Part shown: in pieces, positions 1 to 7,887 of the stretch
Layout: each line of letters begins with the position of its first letter
How positions within the stretch are numbered: position 1 is the stretch's first letter
DNA from: a virus
Strand: one strand, 5' to 3'
Length of the DNA: 37,931 nt
IMG/VR virus record: IMGVR_UViG_3300034378_000015
Coordinates: 1 to 37,931 of that record
Notes under the pieces: model-generated
Told to the model about the DNA's origin: nothing
The model's input: only the letters and a program-made list of their open reading frames with translations
Database searches by the model: none
Made by a program: the position numbers and the translations under genes

Positions 1-1
1 C

Positions 2-78
2 ATGGCACCTTGCCCGAAATGTTGTTTTAATTAGCGTACGTCTGTGTGCAAATGGCACCTTGCCCGAAATGTTGTTTT
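2..78. repeat. Two 27-bp direct repeats, 50-bp period, at the window edge
   Basis: An identical 27-bp unit occupies 2-28 and 52-78, beginning ATGGCACCTTGCCCG, with 23 bp of unlike sequence between the copies. It lies just past the stop of the primase-helicase gene, in the only non-coding stretch at this end. Both copies are exact. More copies could lie to the left of the window. Position after a replication gene would suit origin iterons; a short repeat array or an assembly edge are alternatives. Nothing else was seen in 1-105 beyond a GT-rich tract at 81-100. Confidence 0.8.
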
Positions 79-105
79 CACCTGTGTGTGCTTGTGTGCG
101 GAATT

Positions 106-2559
106 TCATGCGTTGGTTTCCCCGAAATCAGCAAACGTCTTAATGATATTCCCTTCCGAATCCTTTTTCAAGATGAAAACATCTTGCGTGTAATCGGGAT
201 CGCGGTACTTGTCCATATTCCACATCAACCCACGCCGCCGGTTCTTACCCTTATGCGGGTATATTTTGATTTCTTCGGACATTTCCGGTATCATCTTAGA
301 TCGGATCATATTGCGTATGATAGACGGCGCATTTCGTCCTGTACGGCCCCCGAAGCCGTCAATACATTCAATGGCCCATACCGAAATAACTTGATTCTGC
401 AACCATGCACAATGCGCTTCCGGGTCAATAGCTAAGTCTCGCAATCGTTGCGCGAAATGATCCCGTATGACGTTGGCTTCTTCAACTTCGCCGTCGGCAT
501 CCGCTTGCCGCGCCGTGTTGCTTTTGAATGCCTCAGAATACGCGCCAAGGCTTCCAACCGTCGGCGCAAGCACTTCAAGTTCCCATGTACGGAATCGCGT
601 TGCCGGGCGAAATTCAAAGCCCGCACCGCGTTCAAGAATTCCGATTATATCCGCAATGACTTGCAAGCGATTCTCTTTGAGATATTGCACAATTTCGGTT
701 GCCCACTTCGCGCTAGGATTTTCCGGCATTTTCAAGTGAATGAAAAATGAACGGCTTACAAGATCGCGGTCAACTGTCGCGTTGTTTGAAGTGATAACAT
801 ACGTTAGATCATTCTGCCGGGTTTCTTCGCCGCGTCCGTATGGTGCCATGCCGGATATTGCCGATTGCGTCAACAGCGTTGCCAACGCCGGGCTTTTGAA
901 ATAGCCCACAACATTATCAAGCAACATAATTCGTTTCTCGCGCCCGGTACGGCTCAAAATTCGGCGTGTTACGCGGTCAAGTGTTGTTTCGTTGTTTAAC
1001 TGTTTGTAATCAACATCAAGCGTTTCGCCGCTGCTTCCCGATCCGCCATAAAGCAACGCGACCATTTGAACAAGTTTGGTTTTGCCCACGCCTTGACCGT
1101 CCTTGGAATCTATCACCCACAAAGGCCGATCAACTCGCGGTTTGAAATATAACGGGCTTGCAATGAACACGCGAAGCAAGCTTGCATCGTGATCCGTTGC
1201 GGGCGCAAAGAAGTCGCAAAACCTATTGAAATATTTTCCATCTTCCGTTGGTTCCGGCATCTTGCCATGCTTGTAATATACATCATCACGCACCGGCCAA
1301 TTAGGTACATCCGAAACCATATCATATACCGGCGCATTTGCGTGCATGCTGCAAAAAAATTGTTCGTAAGTAAGGCAACCTTCAATTTGCTTTGCCCATT
1401 CAACAACATGCCCGGATTTCTCAGCAATCCAAGCTATCAAATCGGATGAAGTTGCTAGGTAACGCACTTCATTTGTATCCCGGTCAACATCAAACATTGT
1501 GCCGCCGATACGCAACGGAAAGCCCCAAAACCGCCGCTTCACATCGGCAAGCATTGCCTTTACATGGCGGGGTTGTTTGACGTTCTTTTTCTTACCTTTT
1601 GCATCGGCCCGCAACACCATCTCAAAATTACTGAACGGCACGCGGTTTGCTTTTTTCGCTTCGGAAATCTGCTTTTGCGATATTCGCGGTTGATCCATTG
1701 TCTTTATGTCAACCGGCTTCGTTGCCTTAATTATCGCATGCAGTTTTTCCCGCGTGCCGCCAGTGTTCAGCCAATCCGAAACATCGCCTTTGTGCGGTAA
1801 ATCCGGCAAATGGATAATCTTAATTTGCCGGGCGATACCGCGCAAAGCAAACGCAACCACTTCCGCATGCTTCCGGCCCGGATCGTCGTTATCGGGGATG
1901 ATGCAAACAAACTTGCCTTGGAATCGCGTGTTGTAATGTTCGCGCCAATTGCCTTCGCCCATCGGGTTTGTTGTTGCCGGGATTTTCGCGGCAAGCAATC
2001 TATCGGCGTCCTTTTCGCCGCCCACAACGCAAACCCATGATGAAGTAAGCCAATCGGCAAGCCGGTATAAGATTGGCGTTATGCCTTTTAGATCGTAAAT
2101 CCATTTGCCGGGGTTTGCCGAATCGGGGCGGCGTTGTGAAAATTCCTTCGGTTCCCAACGCACGGTTTGATGAATGAGATTGCCCTGCAAATCGCAATAA
2201 TCGTATGAGCAAACAAACTTGCGCTTTTGCTTCGCCTGTTTCGCCGGTTCAAGTGAAAGCAATTCGCCAAGGAATTCTTGCGCTTGCCACAAGTCGCCGT
2301 CAAATTTCGCGTTTGCGATTAAGTCAAGTGCGCTGCCTGATTCCCCGGAAACATGATCTTTGAAACCTTGCCGCCGCACGGAGAATGCGCCGGAATCGCT
2401 GCCGGATCGCCAAGGATTGTTGAAACGTGCCCATTCGCCGGATTCGCCTTGTTGCTGCATGCCAAGTTGCGTCTTGCATAGGTCAACGCAATCGGCTTTA
2501 TCCTTAATTTGCTGCCAGTCGTAAATCTTCATTCGGCATGAACTTTCAATGCTTCCCAT
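106..2559 (-). CDS. Phage primase-helicase (Toprim plus D5/SF3-like ATPase)
   Basis: An 817-residue protein expected to prime and unwind DNA at the phage origin. Residues about 25-100 resemble the zinc-binding region of bacterial primases but lack its cysteines. A Toprim domain follows, with GEKDADRL (about 180) and PDNDDPGRKHAE (about 222). The C-terminal half is an AAA/SF3-type ATPase with Walker A GQGVGKTK (about 488) and Walker B-like RIMLLDNV (about 543). The start at 2559 has AGGA close upstream and overlaps the RecD2 ATPase gene by 14 bases. A second ATG at 2532 (starting MKIYDW) is equally plausible. It is the last gene of the early operon. The family assignment is firm; detailed biochemistry is inferred. 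Confidence 0.9.
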   Translation of the reverse strand: MGSIESSCRMKIYDWQQIKDKADCVDLCKTQLGMQQQGESGEWARFNNPWRSGSDSGAFSVRRQGFKDHVSGESGSALDLIANAKFDGDLWQAQEFLGELLSLEPAKQAKQKRKFVCSYDYCDLQGNLIHQTVRWEPKEFSQRRPDSANPGKWIYDLKGITPILYRLADWLTSSWVCVVGGEKDADRLLAAKIPATTNPMGEGNWREHYNTRFQGKFVCIIPDNDDPGRKHAEVVAFALRGIARQIKIIHLPDLPHKGDVSDWLNTGGTREKLHAIIKATKPVDIKTMDQPRISQKQISEAKKANRVPFSNFEMVLRADAKGKKKNVKQPRHVKAMLADVKRRFWGFPLRIGGTMFDVDRDTNEVRYLATSSDLIAWIAEKSGHVVEWAKQIEGCLTYEQFFCSMHANAPVYDMVSDVPNWPVRDDVYYKHGKMPEPTEDGKYFNRFCDFFAPATDHDASLLRVFIASPLYFKPRVDRPLWVIDSKDGQGVGKTKLVQMVALLYGGSGSSGETLDVDYKQLNNETTLDRVTRRILSRTGREKRIMLLDNVVGYFKSPALATLLTQSAISGMAPYGRGEETRQNDLTYVITSNNATVDRDLVSRSFFIHLKMPENPSAKWATEIVQYLKENRLQVIADIIGILERGAGFEFRPATRFRTWELEVLAPTVGSLGAYSEAFKSNTARQADADGEVEEANVIRDHFAQRLRDLAIDPEAHCAWLQNQVISVWAIECIDGFGGRTGRNAPSIIRNMIRSKMIPEMSEEIKIYPHKGKNRRRGLMWNMDKYRDPDYTQDVFILKKDSEGNIIKTFADFGETNA

Positions 2560-3679
2560 CTTTTCCTAGTATCTGCAACACCGTGCATTTCGTTTCCACA
2601 TTCTGAATTCCATGATAGAACGCGCTCAAATTCCCCATCACACAAACACCTTCCTTCGCCCGCGTTATCGCCGTATAGATCAAGCTGCGTGAAAGCATGT
2701 GCCAATGCCGCCGGAAGCAGACAAAGAACACGCGCCGCATTTGTGATCCTTGCGCCTTATGCACACTCAAACAATATGCAAGCGTCATTTCGGCCCGTTG
2801 CGCTTTCGTCAAGTGCCGGGTTTCCGTGCCCCGGTCAAGATCAATGAACGGCAAGCCTTGCGTGTCAATTTCAACGATTGTGCCAAGATCGCCATTCCAC
2901 AAATCATCGGTTCCGAAATTCTTGTTGATGATAACTCGATCCTTCACGGCAAACGGTTCAACACTCGGATTTAAGATTTCCTTTACCATTGCATTTGCCG
3001 CCCGGATACCCCCATCTTCGGTTTCCCCGCTGCCGTACATCGGCGCAAGGATTATATCTTGCATCGGATCGAAATACCCGGCTTTGATCCATTCGGCAAG
3101 TTGCGCGAAAGTTCGGCCCGGCCCGCCGGTTTCAACCATGCGCCAAGATTCGCCGCCGGATTTGTCGGCTTGCATCGGGATTTGTCCGGCGCGGATCGCG
3201 CTTGCGGCTTTATGCACCGCGCCTTGCGCCCGGTAGCAAGTTGTCAATGTCGCAACACGATCCGGGCGCAAGTTGATTAAATCGTGAAACGGTTGTCCTT
3301 TGCCAACCGGCGGCAATTGTGCGGCATCGCCCACAAGGATTAGCGGCTCCGGGTTGAATTCAAGAATCTTCGCCATAAGCCACGCATCAATCATGCTTGA
3401 TTCGTCTATGATTACCGGGCACTTGAAGGGGCTTTGTCTGTGAAATCGCACACTATCCCACATCAAATTTCTGTGGATCGTACAGGCATCGTGCCCCGTT
3501 GCTTGCTTCAATCTTGCCGCCGCCTTACCTGTTGGGCACATCAACTCTGCACGTTTGAGTTTATCGGCAATGTGCTTGATGATGCTCGTTTTTCCCGTAC
3601 CAGCCGACCCATTCACCACGCAATCACGGCCTTGTAAGGCAAATTCGACAGCGGCAAGTTGACTTTGATCCAATTGCAT
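2546..3679 (-). CDS. RecD2-type SF1 helicase, ATPase half
   Basis: This 377-residue protein is the motor part of a RecD2-like 5'-3' helicase. It has Walker A GSAGTGKTS (about 23-31), the DEAD-like VIIDESSM (about 90), motif III LVGDAAQLPPVG (about 115), an SH3-like insertion, and the C-terminal SVHKAQGSQ and YTAITRAKEG motifs. Canonical RecD2 is a single chain of about 700 or more residues with an OB/helix-hairpin-helix N-terminal part. Here that part is encoded separately at 3845-4702. The start ATG overlaps the stop of the small gene before it (TAATG), so translation is probably coupled. Role inferred: replication or recombination of the phage genome. Confidence 0.92.
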   Translation of the reverse strand: MQLDQSQLAAVEFALQGRDCVVNGSAGTGKTSIIKHIADKLKRAELMCPTGKAAARLKQATGHDACTIHRNLMWDSVRFHRQSPFKCPVIIDESSMIDAWLMAKILEFNPEPLILVGDAAQLPPVGKGQPFHDLINLRPDRVATLTTCYRAQGAVHKAASAIRAGQIPMQADKSGGESWRMVETGGPGRTFAQLAEWIKAGYFDPMQDIILAPMYGSGETEDGGIRAANAMVKEILNPSVEPFAVKDRVIINKNFGTDDLWNGDLGTIVEIDTQGLPFIDLDRGTETRHLTKAQRAEMTLAYCLSVHKAQGSQMRRVFFVCFRRHWHMLSRSLIYTAITRAKEGVCVMGNLSAFYHGIQNVETKCTVLQILGKDGKH

Positions 3680-3858
3680 TATTCTGATTTGCTCTGTTTC
3701 GGCTTCTTCACCTTCAACACTTCTTGCGCTTCCACTTCGCGCAAGGTGATTACCACACCTTCAAGCTTGATCGAATTGCGGCCCGCGCTGTGCATTTGCG
3801 CATCGGCACGTTTGCATTCCGATTCAAGTATGCGCAAAGCATCTTTACGGCTTATCAT
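3679..3858 (-). CDS. Small protein between the two RecD2 halves
   Basis: A 59-residue Lys/Glu-rich protein with a basic C-terminus (KVKKPKQSKSE). The start at 3858 is chosen because AAAGGTGG sits just upstream, whereas the longer frame to 3888 has no such site. It overlaps the N-terminal RecD2 gene by 14 bases and the ATPase gene by one base, so it is embedded in the same translational unit. No known domain is recognised. Its position suggests a linker or bridging partner of the split helicase, but that is only inference. Confidence 0.75.
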   Translation of the reverse strand: MISRKDALRILESECKRADAQMHSAGRNSIKLEGVVITLREVEAQEVLKVKKPKQSKSE

Positions 3859-4702
3859 TGCCCCACCTTTCCCATATCGCATCTTCATTCACATAATCTT
3901 GCGCCAAAGCAAGTCCTTCCGCGCTACCAACACGCATGATCTTTTCCGCCCGGATCAATACTTCAATGCGATCATTGAATTTACCGTCATGTGGCACAAG
4001 TGTTCGTGTTTCCGCCGATACAAAACTTTGCGCAATGCAAGTACCGTATTTTTCCGCAAGTTGATTCAGCATATATAAAATTGCCGCGTCAATCCGGCGC
4101 GAATCATTCGCCGCAATCCCGAATTTCGGCCTTACATTCTCATCAATCCATTTGAAACCGTATCGCGGCAAATCGCAAAGCTTATACGGATCGGCGTTGA
4201 CCATTCCAAGCGTATCATGTTTCCACGTTTCCCATGCCAACGTTGCAAGATTCAACGTGCAACCATGCGCCAACAAGAATGCAATCGCCTGCGTTTGTTC
4301 GGCTTGTTCTTTCAATCGCCGCAAGGTATCGGCCCAATGGAATTGCGTGCTTTCGCCAACGCCAGACAAATCAAGCGTTTCCTGCTGCTGCCAATCCGCG
4401 CCGTATTTTTCCCAAATCGCAACTTCCTTCGCCGCGCCAAGCCCTTTCGTCAAGCTTACGGCATAGGTAAGAAGCACACGCGGATCATCCGGCAAGTGAA
4501 GCATTGCGCCCCGGAAATCAAATTCATCCTTGCCGTTAAATTCCGAATGCTGCCATTTCCCTTCAAGCTTCACCCAATCGCCTTCTTTCACATCAAAGGA
4601 AATCACGCCTTTGATCGTGCCTTTGTCGGTAAGGGCGATAGTCCAAAAGGAATCTTCCTTGCGGTACGCGATATGTTCAATTTGTGCGATTAGGGTTTCC
4701 AT
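3845..4702 (-). CDS. RecD2-type helicase, N-terminal OB/HhH half
   Basis: A 285-residue protein that matches the non-catalytic N-terminal part of RecD2. Residues 1-75 form an OB-like beta region (IEHIAYRKEDSFWTIAL). Residues about 80-225 carry the helix-hairpin-helix area, including NADPYKLCDLPRYGFKWID and the RRIDAAILYMLNQ segment that is typical of RecD2. There is no Walker motif. It probably pairs with the ATPase at 2546-3679 to rebuild one helicase. The 3' end overlaps the small gene at 3679-3858, and the 5' end overlaps the ERCC4 nuclease by 26 bases. Confidence 0.88.
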   Translation of the reverse strand: METLIAQIEHIAYRKEDSFWTIALTDKGTIKGVISFDVKEGDWVKLEGKWQHSEFNGKDEFDFRGAMLHLPDDPRVLLTYAVSLTKGLGAAKEVAIWEKYGADWQQQETLDLSGVGESTQFHWADTLRRLKEQAEQTQAIAFLLAHGCTLNLATLAWETWKHDTLGMVNADPYKLCDLPRYGFKWIDENVRPKFGIAANDSRRIDAAILYMLNQLAEKYGTCIAQSFVSAETRTLVPHDGKFNDRIEVLIRAEKIMRVGSAEGLALAQDYVNEDAIWERWGNDKP

Positions 4703-5126
4703 TTTCTAACACCGCCTTCCGCTCCTTCAACAATCGCCAGCACATCCCCGCCGCAAGTACCGCATTATCACAAAACAATACGCTTACCCCTTGAAACGTC
4801 AATTGCGCAATCCGCTTGCAAATGAATGCCGGGCCAACGTCGGGATGATTATACTTGCGCCAATTGATTTCGGCAAAGTTGCCTTCCACAATCACAACCA
4901 TTGCAGGAAAGGCAATCATCCGCGCAAGTTCCGCTTGGAATCTTTCCCATCCGCTTGAAATCGTGCCAACGAAATCATCCAAGCTTTTGCGTTCGATTGC
5001 GAATTTGAATTGATCGCCCTTCAATGCGTAATCCCCTGCCGGAATCATGCCCCGCGAAACCGTCGCGGCTTCTTCGGGGAAATTCCAAGGTATTTGTTCG
5101 CGTGTGTCTATCAATATATCAAGCAT
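4677..5126 (-). CDS. ERCC4/XPF-type structure-specific nuclease
   Basis: A 149-residue single-domain protein with the ERCC4 nuclease signature: LIDTREQ (residues about 5-11), GDYAL (about 31), ERKSLDDF (about 45-52), and downstream arginines before VVIVEGNF. The GDY and ERKS residues bind metal in XPF/Mus81-family nucleases. Small phage members cut flaps or branched DNA. Its place between the SSB-like gene and the split helicase supports a recombination role. It overlaps the RecD2 N-terminal gene by 26 bases, and its own start follows the upstream stop by two bases. Confidence 0.88.
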   Translation of the reverse strand: MLDILIDTREQIPWNFPEEAATVSRGMIPAGDYALKGDQFKFAIERKSLDDFVGTISSGWERFQAELARMIAFPAMVVIVEGNFAEINWRKYNHPDVGPAFICKRIAQLTFQGVSVLFCDNAVLAAGMCWRLLKERKAVLENGNPNRTN

Positions 5127-5128
5127 GC

Positions 5129-5722
5129 TTAGAACGGCGGTGCGTCGTAATTCAAATCATCATTGGAATCAATGCCCAAATCCGCCGCCGCGCCCGGCCC
5201 GGCATCAAGTCCCGGATCGCCGCCAAGCCCGGCACCATCCTGCAATTCCTTCCAAATCGCTTCGGCATCTTGCGCCGTCAATGGCGGGCGTGAATTGGTA
5301 TTGATGAATTGCACGCGCAAATTTCGGTGCGTGTTGCCTTGCTTATCTTCGTATTCTTCCCATGCACAAACGAATTCCGGCGTTGCGCCGACAAGTTCAC
5401 CGATCTTTGAAGGCGAAAATGGTTCCGTCATTCCAAGCTCAATGCACTTTTGCGCTTGCGCTTCAAACATGGTTTTGCCCTTGTCCCGCCCGCCGCCAAT
5501 GATCGTGCGAATGAACATCATTTCGGCATCAATATACTTGCCGTCTTGTTCGCCGCCATTCACATACCCGCGCAACCGCAATATCATACGTGCTTTGTCG
5601 CCGTCTTTTTCGGGCATTTGATACCAACGCGGTTCGTCAAGAATCGCAACCGGATATGTGCCCGCAATGTCTAACCTTGCACCTTGTTCCTGCTTTTTTT
5701 CCTGCTTTTGTTCTTCTGCCAT
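5129..5722 (-). CDS. Probable phage ssDNA-binding protein
   Basis: A 197-residue protein with a charged N-terminus, a beta-rich core of about 150 residues and a Gly/Asp-rich tail ending DDLNYDAPPF. The acidic tail with a terminal Pro-Phe resembles the C-terminal tip that bacterial SSB proteins use to recruit repair enzymes. The core fits the phage families often annotated as DUF669-like SSB substitutes. It sits between a coiled-coil protein and the ERCC4 nuclease in a recombination operon. SSB function is inferred from the tail and the neighbours, not from a proven OB fold. Confidence 0.6.
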   Translation of the reverse strand: MAEEQKQEKKQEQGARLDIAGTYPVAILDEPRWYQMPEKDGDKARMILRLRGYVNGGEQDGKYIDAEMMFIRTIIGGGRDKGKTMFEAQAQKCIELGMTEPFSPSKIGELVGATPEFVCAWEEYEDKQGNTHRNLRVQFINTNSRPPLTAQDAEAIWKELQDGAGLGGDPGLDAGPGAAADLGIDSNDDLNYDAPPF

Positions 5723-5725
5723 AAT

Positions 5726-6430
5726 TCACCTTCCTTGTACGTCGGTCTTGATTTCAAACTTGATCCCCGGAATCCACTCTGTACCGCTTGCGCCTTTTTC
5801 AAGCATATCCATCATGCTTTCTTTGGTGTTGCGCATGTACTCATTCACCTTGCGCGTATCTAAGGTAAGAAATGCACGCGGGATTTCGGCTTCATCTTCC
5901 AAACGCCAAATCAGCCGCCGCGTTACACGGCTTGAAGATGAATGCGCTTCTTCGACTGTCGGCGGTGCAGTTTCCGGCACGGTGATTTCCGGTTGCCGCA
6001 TATTCAAACCCAAATCTGCCGCCGCCTGCTGTTCGGCAAACTGCCGTTCGGCTTCCTTGCGTACGGCTTCTTCGGCCTTGCGCCGTTCTTCTTCCGCCTT
6101 GATCCGTTGCTTTTCGGCATACTCCGCGCACAAGGCTTTCAATCGCCGCTTTGCTTCTTCAAGCGTTGTTCGTTCATTATCGCAAACTTGCTTGATCGTT
6201 TTGGCAACGGCGTTGAAAGGCTTGACAAATTTCTTGCGTTCCTTTTCAAGTTCGTTGCTACATTTCGTGATTCGCGCAAGCACATCACTTGCGCAATCGA
6301 ATGTGGTTTGATCGTGAACACCGCGAATCTTCTCCGCAAGCGCAAGCGTATCATCACGCTTGACAACCCACGCTTCGGGAATCCTGATTTCGCTGCCGAA
6401 ATCCGGCAACTTGATTAGTGCGGTTTGCAT
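5726..6430 (-). CDS. Coiled-coil phage protein (DUF1351-like)
   Basis: A 234-residue protein. Residues about 45-160 are a long charged helix rich in Lys, Glu and Ala with heptad-like spacing. A short proline-rich stretch and a compact C-terminal part follow. The start at 6430 is preferred because AAAGGATGG lies six to nine bases upstream; the longer frame to 6562 runs through the structured gap and has no good site. Coiled-coil proteins of this kind often sit beside RecT/Bet and SSB genes in phage recombination operons. No catalytic motif is visible. Confidence 0.7.
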   Translation of the reverse strand: MQTALIKLPDFGSEIRIPEAWVVKRDDTLALAEKIRGVHDQTTFDCASDVLARITKCSNELEKERKKFVKPFNAVAKTIKQVCDNERTTLEEAKRRLKALCAEYAEKQRIKAEEERRKAEEAVRKEAERQFAEQQAAADLGLNMRQPEITVPETAPPTVEEAHSSSSRVTRRLIWRLEDEAEIPRAFLTLDTRKVNEYMRNTKESMMDMLEKGASGTEWIPGIKFEIKTDVQGR

Positions 6431-6455
6431 TTGCCCATCCTTTCTTGTTATGCAA

Positions 6456-6509
6456 GCAAACCCGGCGCACCCATTCCGTACCCACTTCCAACCCACGCAA
6501 CCGGGTTGC
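6456..6509. other. Inverted repeat enclosing three phased ACCCA boxes
   Basis: In the 86-bp gap between two early genes, GCAAACCCGG (6456-6465) faces CCGGGTTGC (6501-6509). Between the arms ACCCA occurs at 6469, 6480 and 6491, exactly 11 bp apart. This could be a protein-binding site on one face of the helix, or an RNA stem upstream of the 6430 start. A 54-codon frame also crosses the gap but lacks a ribosome site. Confidence 0.5.
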
Positions 6510-6516
6510 CTGCATA

Positions 6517-7374
6517 TTATGACTGCACCTTGACCGTCGCTTTTTCTTTCTTCTTCAACCAATTTGCGGCATTTGCCTTGTGCTTTTTCGTCACTTGCGG
6601 ATGTTCCTTTTCATCCAACTTCAATTGCTCAATACTCAATTCCTTGAAATGCGTGCCCGCCAACCGGCCAATCGGCATGCAAGTATAATCGGTTTTGCCT
6701 TCTTCCGGTTTCGGTTCCGGCTTCGGTTCCGGTTTCGCTTCCGGCGGCTGCGTTACCGTCTTGCCGTCGGGTTTCTGCACTTCAACTTGTTCCGGCGGAA
6801 TTACGATTTCGCCACGCGGCGAATCATTCAAGTCGCGCAATTCTTCCGGCGTGTAACATCCTTGCACCGCTTGCGGGCAACAAGTGCGCACTCCATCGGA
6901 CACAACCCGCGCCCAAAGCATTTGCATGCGGGCACGCGGCGTTGCGTAATTCGTTTTCAATATTGGCTTACCTTCGCGGTTTTTCTTCTTACTCCAAACA
7001 AACGGTTCCTCTTTCGCTTCATCCCATGAAAGCGAAAACGTGCCTTTTGCCTTGCCGCAAGCAATTGCGATTTCGGCTTTATCTGCCGTGCGGCTCTTAA
7101 TCTCATATTCGCCGCCGTGTTCAATCAGACTGGCAAGCATTGCATCGGATCGCTTTGAAAGATTGCCGTCAATAAGATGATAGTTTTCTTTCAACTCAAT
7201 CGGATTCATGCCGGTTGTGTGACAAGCCAAAGCAAGCACAACGCCTTGCTCCGGTCTATCGCAACCAAACATGCCCGATTTCGCAAGCCATGATCCAAGC
7301 TTGCCAAGATCATCAATGCTGGCAACCGGTGTGGGTTGCCCCACTTTCACCAATGCTTTCGTTTCGCTGTCCAT
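6517..7374 (-). CDS. RecT/Bet-like ssDNA-annealing protein (candidate)
   Basis: A 285-residue protein. Residues about 20-190 match a phage family in which a TGMNPIELKENYHLIDG segment is followed by a SDAMLASLIEHGG box, a Trp-rich middle and an RARMQMLWARVVSDGVR helix ending in YTPEEL. Proteins of this pattern occupy the RecT position in many phages. The C-terminal third is a Pro/Glu/Lys linker with PKPEPKPE repeats, then a short basic module. The start follows GGAAGGTGAAGG. Association with SSB-like, ERCC4 and RecD2 genes supports homologous annealing. A fold-level comparison would be needed to place it in RecT, Rad52 or another family. Confidence 0.62.
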   Translation of the reverse strand: MDSETKALVKVGQPTPVASIDDLGKLGSWLAKSGMFGCDRPEQGVVLALACHTTGMNPIELKENYHLIDGNLSKRSDAMLASLIEHGGEYEIKSRTADKAEIAIACGKAKGTFSLSWDEAKEEPFVWSKKKNREGKPILKTNYATPRARMQMLWARVVSDGVRTCCPQAVQGCYTPEELRDLNDSPRGEIVIPPEQVEVQKPDGKTVTQPPEAKPEPKPEPKPEEGKTDYTCMPIGRLAGTHFKELSIEQLKLDEKEHPQVTKKHKANAANWLKKKEKATVKVQS

Positions 7375-7648
7375 CCTTCACCTTCCTTTGTAGGTGTGCG
7401 GTCAATGTCAAGAAAACCGGTGCAGCAACAAACCGGAAAAGAAACATCAACCGCACGTTTGCTTTGTCTGCCGTGTTAGCCTTTTTCTTGCGCCTTTGAA
7501 GCTTTTGCATCAACTTTGCCAAAAAACAATTCGCCCGATCCAAAAGCCGCAAGGCTTCCTGTAAAGTCAACTTGGAATTCGCACGGCCTTGCTCAAGTTC
7601 GCGTGCGCTTGGAAGATTACTCGGCGTTGTTGCTGCTTTGCTCGGCAT
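7313..7648 (-). CDS. Small basic protein of the early operon
   Basis: A 111-residue frame starting at 7648 with GGAAAAGC just upstream and overlapping the end of the RHH regulator gene. Residues about 25-60 form a helix with a strongly basic QKLQRRKKKA stretch. Residues about 66-85 are hydrophobic (RLMFLFRFVAAPVFLTL) and could cross a membrane. Its last 62 bases overlap the RecT-like gene. It fills what would otherwise be an empty 240-bp gap in a compact operon, which supports it being real. Function unknown. Confidence 0.55.
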   Translation of the reverse strand: MPSKAATTPSNLPSARELEQGRANSKLTLQEALRLLDRANCFLAKLMQKLQRRKKKANTADKANVRLMFLFRFVAAPVFLTLTAHLQRKVKDGQRNESIGESGATHTGCQH

Positions 7649-7820
7649 GCTGCTTTTCCGGCGTTGGCCGTCGCATGTCCTCAATCATCCGTTCGCCGTA
7701 TGTGCAAATCAATTCCCGCAAAAAATGAGATTGATTCGCGCATGTGGTTTCGGTTTCGGCACGCTTGAGGATCGCGGCGGCTTCGTCATTCAACCTTGCA
7801 TTGATTCTTGGCTTATCCAT
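7617..7820 (-). CDS. Ribbon-helix-helix (RHH) regulator, first early gene
   Basis: A 67-residue protein with an RHH layout: a beta strand (PRINARLNDEAAAIL) followed by two helices (LKRAETETTCANQSHFLRE and a second). Such proteins bind DNA as dimers of dimers on short tandem repeats. The ATG at 7820 lies nine bases from a -10 box, so the mRNA would be nearly leaderless. A longer frame to 7871 would start inside the promoter and is rejected. As the first gene of the early operon it is a likely autoregulator; the phased repeats at 7888-7960 are the obvious candidate operator. Confidence 0.75.
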   Translation of the reverse strand: MDKPRINARLNDEAAAILKRAETETTCANQSHFLRELICTYGERMIEDMRRPTPEKQHAEQSSNNAE

Positions 7821-7829
7821 CCTGCAAAG

Positions 7830-7859
7830 AGTGTAAGACAAATGTGCAAAATGTGTCAA
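7830..7859 (-). promoter_or_regulatory. Early promoter, predicted near-leaderless transcript
   Basis: On the minus strand a perfect -35 TTGACA (7859-7854) is followed after 18 bases by TACACT (7835-7830), four of six matches to the -10 consensus. A start point about seven bases further leaves only three or so bases before the ATG at 7820. It would drive the operon from the RHH regulator to the primase. Confidence 0.65.
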
Positions 7860-7887
7860 CAGAAAAATCAACTTTTTTTAAGCCCTC

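Noticed and set aside
2-78. CRISPR-like array
   Set aside because: Two 27-bp repeats with one 23-bp gap are present, but no further copies in the window and no cas genes. Called a direct repeat only.
6431-6562. N-terminal extension of the coiled-coil protein to 6562
   Set aside because: The extension crosses the inverted repeat gap and overlaps the RecT-like gene, while AAAGGATGG fits the ATG at 6430.
7617-7871. Longer start for the RHH regulator at 7871
   Set aside because: It would begin upstream of the -35/-10 boxes that precede 7820 and adds a hydrophobic stretch unlike RHH proteins.
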